NCBI GenBank assembly: GCA_036346255.1 | Contig: JAYEVH010000359.1 | Location: 62,001 to 126,000 of the forward strand | Reading direction: 5' to 3' | DNA from: Ampelocalamus luodianensis | Taxonomy: Eukaryota > Streptophyta > Magnoliopsida > Poales > Poaceae | DNA: 64,000 nucleotides | In this document: positions 10,881 through 21,241 of the stretch, in pieces | Layout: every line of letters starts with the position of its first letter | How positions within the stretch are numbered: position 1 is the stretch's first letter | The notes under the pieces: model-generated | Told to the model about the DNA's origin: nothing | What the model saw: the letters and a program-made list of their open reading frames with translations, nothing else | Databases searched by the model: none | Made by a program: the position numbers and the translations under genes

Positions 10881-12076
10881 TGGAATATGAAAATGGATGC
10901 ATGAATGAACTTATGAATAATGACTAACTTCATCTCCAAACACGTGAATTTCACATATGAAAGGAACATAAACATTGAAGCTTCTCACGTAACAAATAAA
11001 AACACAACACTAACATCAAGCATCCAGTATTCACAAATCATACGAAAGTCAATGTACTTGCCTTTCACGTTGCGATGCGTTAGGAGGCAAAGACGATGTC
11101 GCTAACCTCGGACCTCACCTCCTACACCATTAAATTACTCAATAAGAACCGTGACATCAAGACACTACTCGAAACGCTCCTAGCTCATACCCCAAAACCC
11201 CAACATTTAATTATATACTTTACTCAAATTGAACTACATTCTAGCAGGAAGCCGAAACGAGTAGCAGTATTAAAAGAGACGTAACTTTTGCTCTGAAATT
11301 TGTAAAAATGTAAACTCAGGCTTGTTTGAAAGGTAACGAAATTATCTACAACAACCTAGTGGGTGAAAATCCCAAATTCTGTATGTATCTAACTCCAAAA
11401 GATTGATGAACACACTTCTGTCGGAACTACCCAACAAAACTGGGCAGCAGCACGATAATAGCCATAACTTTTAATTGACTGAACCAAACTTAGCGTTCTT
11501 TATCAATATCGAAAGATAAGACCAAGGCCTACAATAACCTAGTTTGGTGAAAACCCTGAATCCACCATTAACTTAATCATAATTTTAAAGACAACTTGAC
11601 AAATCAACCTCGTCAGAATTCTGGACACCAGGAATGAAACTATCATAACTTTTGATCCGTACGTCGGAATTAGGTGTTCTTGGTGGCCACGGAAAGCTAA
11701 AAATATTATCTAAATATCTCTTGAAGATACCAAGTCCTAATTCGGCTTTGAACTGTGCTAAAACTGGCGCACAACAAAGAATATAAATCTGCTCCTAATG
11801 GCAGCACTAAAGACGAATCAATAAATGACTTGTATCAAGAACGAATGGAACCAAATATCAGGGAAACAAGGTTTATACCCTAGATGACGTGTGAGATGCT
11901 GAACCTTGCGCGGATCTTCAATGGACGATGGCACCCCGGCTCTTCCTCCTAGTTTTGGCCTACGGCACCAAAGGAGAAGGGGGAAGGGGCTGCTAAGGAG
12001 AACAATGGAGAGGGATGGCACTATAGCAACCCGGCACTACTGTAGCTATAGTACAGGCCTAGGGTTTTCCCCCTTC

Positions 12077-12085
12077 TTTTATAGG
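12077..12085 (-). promoter_or_regulatory. TATA box of element J LTR
   Basis: Minus-strand CCTATAAAAGAAGG just downstream of the 'ggccca' rich block. F has ccaataaaaagagg at the equivalent place (about 50190). Confidence 0.55.
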
Positions 12086-12190
12086 TGGCCAGCCCCTTAT
12101 GGGCCTACTGGGCCAAGGCCCGAGGCCCATGTTGCCGAAGAACTGTAGAAATCCCCTTTTTTATGTCTAATTTCTCTTTTGAACGTTGTC

Positions 12191-13132
12191 TGATGACGAT
12201 ATCCCTACTACTTATGAGGTTATTCGTGAAGCAGGAGCTAAACTTCTCAAACAATAGGTGCATTTGTTTCTTAATGAATTTCCTTTTGTTGCCAATGAGA
12301 ATTGGTTACTACCTAAAGCAATACTTGGTGTATTCTCAGGTTTGACAAATTTAAAGACTTTGGAACCGAGAGGGAGGAGAGGGAGGCCGGGAACAAATTC
12401 ATGGAGGAGAAACACATACGGCCAACAAGGGAGAAGAAACCCATGTGGCCAACGAGAGGGAACGTGCTCTCAGGATAAAACCCTAGCACATGCGGGCGGT
12501 CAAGAAAGACATATGGTGACATGGCAACAAGGGTTACATTGGCATAAAAAGAAGCATCAAGTGCATCGAACAAATTCGCGCAAGCTAAGAGAAGTAAAGC
12601 TCACAATACAAGGGAAACCGAGAGGAGACTAGTTTAAATTTCCAAATTAAAGTAGGACGTTTTTGAATCGGATTATCGTTCACATGAACGATGTCGAACT
12701 CAGACATCAGCGATGAAGCGATGTCGGACTCGGACATCAGTAGCACTTGGTTCTTGTTCATCCGAGTTTTGTGCTTGCGTGGGAGGCTATATAAACCCCC
12801 ATGGCGCACCATAGAGGTAGACCGTTTATGCATAAGATTGAAACATAGCTATTGCTTGTTCTTTCGACACGAGTTCATGCGAGGGCTTTGAGAGAGAATT
12901 AGGCGATCCATTTGTTTTGTTCGCAATCCAAGGTCAAGCCGTCGTTCCATTGGGAATTGGGGACTTGGCGTTAAATCGTTCGTGGTCTCGCGACGAACAA
13001 CTACAGTGTGTTTTGGGCGTATTCGAAGAGTTGAGGGTTCGTGCATTGGCGCTAGTGTTCAGCTAGCGACATCGTCTACTTCACATCAACTATCCACGGT
13101 TCCTCACTGAGAAGATCGGGCCTCCCGTATCA
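12191..13132 (+). repeat. Element C 5' LTR
   Basis: TGATGACGAT..CCTCCCGTATCA. TATA box at 12788-12795 (ctatataaa). It contains a segment at about 12670-12740, including the perfect inverted repeat ATCGTTCA/TGAACGAT and repeated 'gatgtcg.actc' text, that the 3' LTR lacks. Confidence 0.9.
12788..12795 (+). promoter_or_regulatory. TATA box of element C 5' LTR
   Basis: ctatataaa before a C-rich stretch. The same box recurs in the internal LTR block (14269-14276) and the 3' LTR (about 15895). Confidence 0.55.
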
Positions 13133-13134
13133 TA

Positions 13135-13150
13135 TGGTATCGATTCTAGG
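13135..13150 (+). other. Element C primer-binding site (atypical)
   Basis: TGGTATCGATTCTAGG two bases after the LTR end. Only the first seven bases match the initiator-Met-tRNA site. The identical 16-mer is the PBS of H, so it is a real alternative site and not random decay. The cognate tRNA is not identified here. Confidence 0.7.
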
Positions 13151-13907
13151 TTTACTCGGTGAGAATTTCTTTACCCGTAGTTAGATTCGTTTTCTATCCT
13201 ATCGCCCAATAAACCGAAAATTGCAATACCAAAACCGTAGTTTAATCATTTATTTCTTGTGCGTTTAGTTAAGTTTTCATCCATTAGAGTTTTTGTTTTT
13301 AGTGCTGATCCATGTGTTCCTTTTGCGTTACTTAATCGTTGTGTTCACATAAACCGTACCAAATTGCTGATTTAACTCCTCAATTAGCACCAAAAAGAGA
13401 TAGTGGCAATCAAACACTTTGGGTTTCTTGAGCTTCACTTATATCCTTTCATCCTTGAGACTAGCTTTGTACATTGCACTAGGGCTGTTCTTTGGTTTAT
13501 TTACGTTGTTGAATTGTGAGACTTGTGCAATCAAGAGGAGCAAACCCTATTTCGGCCATTGCAATAAGAAAAGAGGAAAAGGCAAATGGTTACAAGAAAA
13601 AGCCACGACTTGAAAAGGTATTAAAAAAACAAAAGATCAAACCCGCAAATACCAGTACAAATTTTTCCTTCGGTTTCCTTAATAGCCGAAGGGCGAAGAG
13701 CTTTGTTCATGCGGTTTGAGAAAAAAACAAACAAAAAGGGTGGCCGAAATTGGGAAGAGTAAACCTTAGTCCATAATTTCAGATTGTGTATTTAATCTAT
13801 TTGAGCAATCTTGTGCCCTAACATTGATATCTTTGCAATTGGCTAGCGTCTCTCATAGTATTTGGTGCAAAAACGAGCTAGTTTTCATCTCAATTTCATC
13901 TCATAGT
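13151..13907 (+). other. Element C leader
   Basis: Noncoding leader of about 0.75 kb. The segment at 13800-13890 ('gagcaatcttgtgccctaac', 'ggctagcgtctct') matches the leader of H and, more weakly, of A. Confidence 0.55.
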
Positions 13908-14405
13908 ACAAGGGAGAAGAAACCCATGTGGCCAACGAGAGGGAACGTGCTCTCAGGATAAAACCCTAGCACATGCGGGCGGTCAAGAAAGACATATGGT
14001 GACATGGCAACAAGGGTTACATTGGCATAAAAAGAAGCATCAAGTGCATCGAACAAATTCGCGCAAGCTAAGAGAAGGAAAGTTCACAATACAAGGGAAA
14101 CCGAGAGGAGACTAGTTTAAATTTCCAAATTAAAGTAGGGCGTTTTTGAATCGGATCATTCACATGAACGATGTCGAACTCGGATTCTTCAGAGAGTGAG
14201 CAATGTCGACTCGGATTCTTGTAGCACTTGGTTCTTGTTCATCCGAGTTTTGTGCTTGCGTGGGAGGCTATATAAACCCCCATGGCCGCACCATAGAGGT
14301 AGACCAGTTTATGCATAAGATTGAAACATAGCTATTGCTTGTTCTTTCGACACCAGAGTTCATGCGAGGGCTTTGAGAGAGAATTAGGCGATCCATTTGT
14401 TTTGT
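13908..14405 (+). repeat. LTR-derived duplication inside element C
   Basis: About 498 bp nearly identical to LTR positions about 12425-12920 of the same element, including the TATA box (14269-14276) and the transcript-start region. It begins at acaagggagaag and ends at ccatttgttttgt. It carries a slightly different version of the variable 'gatgtcg' block. It places a second LTR promoter inside the element, upstream of the ORF. Confidence 0.85.
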
Positions 14406-14529
14406 GATGATGATTTGATATCTACAACACCTACAACAACTGAGGATGATGGTAAAGGTAACATAATGGTGTTGAATTGCATACTCATCAAGAAGAGGTA
14501 CGCGTCTGAGTTCGATCTCTAGTGTTCCT

Positions 14530-15018
14530 TTGAATATTCCATGTTCTGAAATTTATGCGCTCAATTTACATAATGTGGAATTGATTACCCATAAGGACGT
14601 TCTTACTAAAATATCTTTTGATGATCTTTTATACTATATCATGTTCGATGTTCATAGAGAGCTATCTAGTGTGATTGAGAATCTTGCTAAAGTTTCATGT
14701 TTAAAATCACTCGTTAGTACTTATGCCTACACATATACATTCAATTTGATTGGAGATTATGGTGTAGATGACAAGTTCTATGTTTATCGAATATGCATTA
14801 CCTGTGATAATCTTGCTGATTTAAACTTGCATGTTTTGCGCAAACCATCTATTGAGAAATATCATGATCACTTTGAGATGGATTTTAATACAAGTGCCTA
14901 TTGTTTAGAACGCAATATGATGCCTACTTGTTTCTCCTATACATGTAAACAACGTAGTCGAGTTGAAGCATGGAAGAAACTAAAATTTTTCTCTCAATAT
15001 TTGAACAACTTGATCTAG
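14530..15018 (+). CDS. Unidentified 162-codon ORF of element C
   Basis: Longest open frame in C, stop at 15016-15018. It has no ATG at its left limit (it opens at a TTG), so the true start is lost or supplied by splicing. Features seen: an early stretch rich in Leu/Ile/Val, the central block 'NLIGDYGVDDKFYVYRICI', two Cys-containing segments ('CITCDN', 'CFSYTCKQR') and the C-terminal 'WKKLKFFSQYLNNL'. I do not recognise a domain, and it is not gag, protease, RT or integrase. Element A carries a decayed homologue (7360-7860), so it is an element gene and not a chance frame. It lies downstream of the internal promoter-bearing LTR copy. Confidence 0.55.
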   Translation: MNIPCSEIYALNLHNVELITHKDVLTKISFDDLLYYIMFDVHRELSSVIENLAKVSCLKSLVSTYAYTYTFNLIGDYGVDDKFYVYRICITCDNLADLNLHVLRKPSIEKYHDHFEMDFNTSAYCLERNMMPTCFSYTCKQRSRVEAWKKLKFFSQYLNNLI

Positions 15019-15356
15019 TGGGTCCCTCTTATATCTTGTCCATGTACTTACCAAAGTCGAGGACGATTTTTCTCATGGGAGGAGAATGATGTGACTAAAA
15101 GTATCGCAATGTATATATCAAATACATCCTATGGCTGCTATGATCCTAATTATTTTGTGCGCAACAACGAGAATGTCACAACAATTGATGCATACATATA
15201 CCACGTATATCGTTGTTCTTTTGTTTATTACACTTTCAAAGAAATCATCATGTGCTAAGCGAAAGGAGTTTGGATGAAAAATATATATACCATCCATATA
15301 CGTTGTATTTTTGTCTAGCACATCTTGGGCTATCAAAAGCGAGGACGGCTTTTTTG

Positions 15357-15369
15357 AAGAAAGGGAGGA
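15357..15369 (+). other. Element C polypurine tract
   Basis: aagaaagggagga immediately before the 3' LTR start at 15370. Confidence 0.85.
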
Positions 15370-16242
15370 TGATGACGATATCCTTACTACTTATGAGGTT
15401 ATTCGTGAAGCGAGAGCTAAACTTCTCAAACAACATGTGCATTTGTTTCTTAATGAATTTCCTTTTGTTGCCAATGAGAATTGGTTACTACCTAAAGCAA
15501 TACTTGGTGCATTCTCGGGTTTGACAAATTTAAAGACTTTGGAACCGAGAGGAGGAAAGGGAGGCCGGAACAAATTCATGGAGGAGAAACACATGCGCCA
15601 ACAAGGAGAAGAAACCCATGTGGCCAACGAGGGAACGTGCTCTCGGGATAAAACCCTAGCACATGCGGACGGTCAAGAAAGACATATGGTGACATGGCAA
15701 CAAGGGTTACATTGGCATAAAAGAAGCATCAAGTGCATCGAACAAATTCAAGAAGCTAAGAGAAGGAAAGCTCACAATACAAGGGAAACCGAGAGGGAGA
15801 CTAGTTTAAATTTCCAAATTAAAGTAGGACGTTTTTTGAATTGGATTACTGTTCACTTTACTGTTCATCCGAGTTTTGTGCTTGCGTGGGAGGCTATATA
15901 AACCCCCCATGGCCGCACCATAGAGGTATACCAGTTTATGCATAAGATTGAAACATAGCTATTGCTTGTTCTTTCGACACCAGAGTTCATGCGAGGGCTT
16001 TGAGAGAGAATTAGGCGATCCATTTGTTTTGTTCTGCAATCCAAGGTCAAGCCGTCGTTCCATTGGGAATTGGGGACTTGGCGTTCGTCGTTCGTGGTCT
16101 CGCGGCGAACAACTACCCGGTGTGTTTTGGCGTATTCGAAGAGTTGAGGTTCGTGCATTGGCGCGAGTGTTCATTAGCGACATCGTACTGCCATCAACTA
16201 TCCACGGTTCCTCACTGAGAAGATCGGGCCTCCCCCGTATCA
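15370..16242 (+). repeat. Element C 3' LTR
   Basis: TGATGACGAT..CCCCCGTATCA, 873 bp. It is shorter than the 5' LTR mainly because it lacks the ~70-bp 'gatgtcg' block. Confidence 0.9.
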
Positions 16243-16289
16243 CTGTCTTTTTTAGAATAAATCGGAGTATTACATTCTACCCCCCTTAA
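16243..16289 (-). repeat. Start of element J LTR and its polypurine tract
   Basis: Minus strand: PPT ttaaggggggtagaa (16275-16289) followed by the LTR start TGTAATACTCCG (16274 leftwards). The LTR is interrupted by element C and continues at 12190. Confidence 0.8.
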
Positions 16290-16558
16290 CAGGATTCGAC
16301 CCGGAATCTAAACACCGATCTACACAAAAGAAAACTGCGACTGGAATTTAACAAGGGTAAACACGTACCCGCTGCGAACAAATCTGGATACTGCTCGCAC
16401 ATGCTAGTCTCCAGCTCCCAAGTGGCCTCTTTCTCGGACTGAGGACACCACAGCCTCTTGACGCAAACCGACGTCTGCCTTAACACTCGTCCCGACACTT
16501 CCAGGTACACTAATAAACGGTTGTGTGACTGCAAATAGAAGAAGAACCCTATTTGCAT
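16290..16558 (-). pseudogene. Chromodomain C-terminus of gypsy pol (element J side)
   Basis: Minus-strand end of a gypsy integrase with a classical chromodomain tail: 'EATWELETSMCEQYPDLF' at about 16376-16429. The aromatic/acidic 'W.LE..M...YP.LF' pattern is typical of chromoviral integrases. Upstream coding sequence is lost at about 16558, where plus-strand material of D begins. A fragment only. Confidence 0.75.
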
Positions 16559-19330
16559 ATGTGATAAATATAGTTGCCAATTGTTAATGACAGTTGAAGT
16601 GAGTGTTGAGCGACACTAATGGTTGAGTGGATGAATGAATAAGTGGTCACTGATAGCGTGCCATGCGAAATTCTTATTTGATAGTATGATCTTGTTACAA
16701 GAGGTTTGTTTCAACCTTGTGGCTTATGTTTCCTTTGGAGAGGTTTATGATGGGATAAGAGGCTGTGATGATTCTCGCTAAGAGTGTATTATCTTATTGT
16801 TAGTGTGATTGTCAGTAAGGGATTATGACGATAATGTTGAATATTTTGTATAAAAGAATTTGATTGCTCGCGTGATATTGATTAAATGAAAATGTTTCTA
16901 GTTTTGCATTTGTGAACTTTGGATCCCATGTTGATGTGGTAGCTGAAAGTGTTTCAAGCAAGGTGACGTGTCGAAAGGTTTTATTAGTTCCTAAGTGATT
17001 CGGGTGTTGTGGTCTTCAAATCCATTCTTATTGGAGTTGTCATGGTGGTGCTGTAATAAAAGAAAGTCGCTTTCATTGTTAAAGGAAAGAGTGAAGTAGA
17101 ATAATTAAAATTGAAGTCAAGTTTTGTAACTTGCGATTTATTGAGGTTTGCTTGAACCTTCTATTCTTACTCATAAGAGTTTCCCGAATTTCAAAAGCAA
17201 TGTTTTATTATCGTTTGAGGTTTGATATCCTCTGCTTGTGGGACGTGTGCCTTCAACTATGATCTGATCTTTTGTTTCCCGAGATGATTACTATTTAACT
17301 ATTTTCCATTGATCTTGTACCTACTATAAGTGGTAACGATTTCCTATGTGCTAAAAAAATTATTTTTATTTGCCTCCTCTTCTAAGAAAAGGGTCGATTT
17401 GTGTAGCAAAGTCTTTCTGGATTTGTAATGGCAACTAGATAGTTGTGGCCTAGTAGATGATTTGTGAACCTTTAGGTGTCAAATTGTTTGAGAGGTATTG
17501 AGTAAATTGATTAATTAGATTAATCCTTGGAGAGGGTTCGATTTAAATAGATTGTTTGTCTTTAGAGCTAACTGATTACATTGTCGCAACTAGTAGAACC
17601 TATAAAGAGATGTGGTCCAAGATCTTTTGTTCATTTTGACAGAACATTAGAATTAGAAAGTATGAAAATCTTGACCAAATTTATTAAGAGTATCGCAATT
17701 GGGTACTCGGTAAGATTGTGTAGAAGAATTATGATGGTGTAGCTTAATGAGGGTAGCAGTGTGGGAAAAAATCTAATCGTTGTGTTAATTAATGGGATAG
17801 CAGAGATTGCTGAGCTATTATCAAGCATGACTCGCCCTTAGTGAGTAACCCTATGGGAGTTAGATTATCTCTAAGGGGATATCTTGGTCAAAGAATATAT
17901 TATTTATTGACGTTAGTGATTGAGTATGTTTGAATCTTGGTCAATTAGTAAGGGTATTGCGAATGGGTATATTGTGGTCGTGTAGCAGAAAATTGATTGG
18001 TGTGGTTTAGTGAAGGTCCAAGATTGGTGAAATGAAACGCCTTGGGAAGTTACTTGATTAGTGATGAACATTGATATTAATGACTGAGGTTATTGTTGAA
18101 CTGTGTAAAAAATTAGTAAAAAAATTTGAGGATTTCCTATCAATCATACCAAAAATTCATTATAGGAGACTTGGAGGTTAAATTCGGGCTTTGCCTTTCT
18201 ATGTTAGGACCTCGGTGGCCCAATATTATGTGTAGAAGAAGAAGAACAAAAGTGGGTTTCGAATAGTGTTGATCATTGATAGACTCCTTCGGGTGTAGTA
18301 AATGAGTTTGTGCACTGAGAATTTCAAGTTGATTATCTTTAACAGAATGAGGTGATGTGGTTGTGGGTGAACAATCTTTATTGAGGTGTTGGGAACCAGT
18401 TGTCAAAAATAATTCTTTTGGTATAGGAGTGGACTAGAGAATCCTTTCATGGGTTAATAGAGTCCCTCTAGATAAGTGTGGTTGTTCTTTCAGTTTGAGG
18501 ATCATTTTGGGGTTGTCGGTTAAGAGGAAGGAGTAAGTTTGATGATTTGGAAATCCACGATTTGGGAGAATGTTTATTTCTTAAAAGGACATCTGAGAAA
18601 AGAATGTTTTCTCGAGTAGAGAAGTGTTGTATTGGTTCTTGTTGGGGTTGGGTTTTTATGACGGAGAACACTTACAATTTGAGTTGACTCTATGTCGGCA
18701 AGGCGGTTCTTTTCGGTTCAGGAAAACAAATGAATTGTTTGATTTGGGCATTCGAACTATTTCTCTTTTGACTTGTGTGGTGTTTATTTGTAAACTGCCT
18801 AGTTGAAATGTGAAATGATTTTCATAATGAATCTTCGATTTTGGATTTAAGTGTTTTGGAGGAAACTTGGTTAAGAGTGGGTGGCATTGTAAATCTTTCA
18901 TTTTCTGCTGAGTTTTGATTATTAAAGTTTGTTTAAAATAAGTTGTGTTGCGTGTCCCTGCCTAACGAAGGTTCTCCTCATGAGGATGAAGAGGTCAATT
19001 GAGAGATGGAACAAGAGTTACATATGTTTATGTGCAAGTTCTGTGGTTTGGTCCCAAAGGGAATGATAGCCCAATGTATATTTGGTTTGTTCTGGAAGTT
19101 GCGGGGATTTTGGAAGATAGCAATTTGCTAGAATTATCTCGGGTCCTAGAGCGCGGTATATAACATTTTATATGACCTGGTGTTGAGATAATGCTTGAGG
19201 TATTTGGAGTATGAGGTTTCATAAGAGCCGTTGACCAGCGAGTAATACCACATCTTCGAGTCCTGTCCGTTGAGTGGTTCTGGTTAGGTCGGTATGAGTG
19301 ATGAGGTGTAATATATCAGTTGCATCAAGG
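16559..19330 (+). other. Element D interior, C-poor, no recognisable gene
   Basis: About 2.8 kb between the J fragment and the chromodomain end of D. I find no recognisable protein block. The plus strand is markedly poor in C and rich in T/G over the whole length. It may be highly decayed pol or a noncoding filler. The 5' end of D is missing. Confidence 0.4.
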
Positions 19331-19432
19331 TGCGGTGGTCCCAAAAGTCCGAGAGAAAAATGACTTGGGAATTGGAGTCTCGCATGTGCGAGCAATATCC
19401 AGAATTGTTCACAGTAGGTGTGTGGTATTGTT
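19331..19432 (+). pseudogene. Element D chromodomain C-terminus
   Basis: Plus-strand remnant of the last ~30 codons of a chromoviral integrase: 'VRWSQKSER' and then 'MTWELESRMCEQYPELF'. It is close to the J fragment in the opposite orientation, so D and J are related. A short 3' untranslated stretch and the PPT follow. Confidence 0.75.
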
Positions 19433-19499
19433 GGTAAATTCTAGCTATGATTGTTCTTTGGTGTAGAGCGTGGTTAGAATTCGGAGTTGAATTCCATTT

Positions 19500-19512
19500 A
19501 AGGGGGGTAGAA
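19500..19512 (+). other. Element D polypurine tract
   Basis: aaggggggtagaa directly before the LTR start TGTAACACCTC. The core is identical to the PPT of J on the other strand. Confidence 0.85.
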
Positions 19513-20452
19513 TGTAACACCTCAAATATTTATTTAAGTGAGAAGAAAGATTGTAAGGAGGAGAATTGAGTAGTGAGAGTGGTTTTAACAGAAGTTCAGG
19601 GGGATTTTTGGGTAATTCGGAAAACTTGGGCTCTGGGCTGAAAGCCCACAATACCTTGGCCCATTAGGGCAACCATCCAAGTAGAGGGGGGTAGCCACAT
19701 ACTATAGCATGCACTGTAGCACCACCACTGTAGCAGCCCCTCCCCTCCCCATTGGACCTCCACCTTCCTTCCCCCCCTTTGCGCCTCTACCTCCCCTCCC
19801 CTTCGTGGCCGGCCAAGAAGAAGGAAGAAAAAGAAGAGAGAAGGGAGAGGAAGAGGGATCACGTGGTGTTCATCGCGTTTGACGGCGGTTCTTCAAGGGT
19901 AAGACCCATTCCCCCTTCTGATTAGTGGATTATTTGATCTTTTGCAATGTCGGTCTTTAGGTCTGTTTAGGGCAGATTAGGTTCCACAACGTTTTAAAGA
20001 TGTTTAATGGCAGAATCTGACCAGGACGCTTCCTAGAGAATCGTAGGCGACGTCGATACCTTTCTGGAGAGTATAAGATCATATCATTTGGACGAGCAGT
20101 TAAGTTATGAATTTCGTAGCGCCGCTGTTCCATAAATCTGCTATGTTTCTGACAGTTTTTAGTAATCAGGCTTAAACTGATAGCCAAATAAGTTTCTGGG
20201 AGGTTTCACTATAACGAAATATGTAGATAATTGTCTTAGATTTCAGGAAAGCTAAAGAGCACGAAATTTGGATTATTGGATGATGTTAGATGATTGGATT
20301 ATCGATTGATGTTATATTAGTCTGTTAGTACCTCCGGTATAGTCACCTATACAAAGGAGGTTCTGTCGGATTTTAGGGAATTGCCTTAGTTTAAAATGGT
20401 TATAGTGTTAGTTTAGTAGCATTCCAGGCACATGTTGGGCTAGGGTGTTACA
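19513..20452 (+). repeat. Element D 3' LTR (shortened)
   Basis: TGTAACACCTC..GGGTGTTACA, 940 bp. Start and end align with the 2.17-kb LTR of F (50017-52190), for example the end 'tagcattccaggcacatgttggg', so about 1.2 kb in the middle, including the hairpin array, is absent. One compound inverted repeat remains: CCTCC..GGTATAG/CTATAC..GGAGG at about 20331-20363. The right neighbour is gag of G. Confidence 0.8.
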
Positions 20453-21241
20453 CTTCCACAGACTTTGTAACTTGTCGTAAGCGTTACAATTTATTTAAAA
20501 AATCACGAGCATATTATGAGGGAACCAATCGATGCCGCATAAGCAATTTTATAGCCTCCCAAGTGTTAGGTATGTTATTAAGATGTTGACGGCAACGTTC
20601 TTTCCACCAAATAGAAGCAAAGTCCGTAAATTCACTAGTAGCAGCAGCCCTAACTCGTCTAATCTCAAGAAATTCATGACAAGCAAATTTTTGATCCATA
20701 GCTAGTTCCCAATTAAGATAACCATCAGGATCATATTTACCATTAAAAGAGGGCATAGTGAATTTAACCTTAGCAAAAAAATCATCGTGGTCACGTACCT
20801 CACATCGTGGGGGTCTCGTCGCATACCTTGTCGATTAAAACGCAATTGTCGATGAGCTCGATCGTTGTTGTGGTTTCTCATGTCATTGGCCTCGGTATCA
20901 GTCACATAGTCGAATTCATCTTATCCTTCTATCACCAGGGCAGCAGGGGGAACAACAGTGAATGCCTGGGCAATCTCGTCAGGGTGCACCATAATACCTA
21001 CCAAAGAAGTGTTAGTGACGCCTTGCGCTCTCTCCATCGTGGCGAGCGTGACGTTTATCTCAATCTGGGTGCCCTCAAGTTGAGCAAGTCGCTCATTTGT
21101 GACCCTGATATCTTCCTCGAGACCCTCCGTATGAAGGTTCATGATGCGCCAGAAATATTGTACGATTGCCTTTGTACGAGGAGTATGAGATGTATCCTCA
21201 TCCAAATGCTCCGCAGAACCTGCCATTGTTAGCAAAAACAC
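20453..21241 (-). pseudogene. Element G gag (Ty3/gypsy), truncated by D
   Basis: Minus-strand capsid gene. The likely start is the second ATG ('MAGSAEHLDED', about 21226). After ~90 codons a frame change occurs, then conserved capsid blocks follow: 'MPSFNGKYDPDGYLNWE', 'DQKFACHEF', 'FASIWWKERCRQHLN', 'NTWEAIKLLMRHRLVPS'. The coding homology continues in broken frames to about 20458, where the LTR of D cuts it, so D inserted into this gag and the rest of G is gone. Related to gag of A. Confidence 0.8.

Larger units (their letters stand above)
10165..12190 (-). repeat. Element J LTR, main part
   Basis: Minus-strand LTR ending ..GGGTATTACA at 10165. Its first ~30 bases are at 16248-16274, beyond inserted element C, giving about 2.05 kb in total, close to the 2.17-kb LTR of F. 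It contains a TATA box (TATAAAA, minus, about 12077-12085), the grass-type block 'gggcctcgggccttggccc' just upstream, and a hairpin array (10697-10880). PBS lies on its left and PPT on its right, so the same LTR serves as both a 5' and a 3' LTR. Confidence 0.8.
12191..16242 (+). mobile_element. Element C: complete non-autonomous Ty3/gypsy retrotransposon
   Basis: 4.05-kb element with both LTRs (12191-13132, 15370-16242), PBS, PPT and no pol. It is inserted in the LTR of J about 30 bases from that LTR's start. Flanks ttgtc (12186-12190) and ctgtc (16243-16247) look like a five-base target duplication with one difference. The interior holds an extra ~0.5-kb LTR-derived block and a 162-codon unidentified ORF. 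LTR 3' end and PBS match H, the likely type of helper. Confidence 0.85.
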
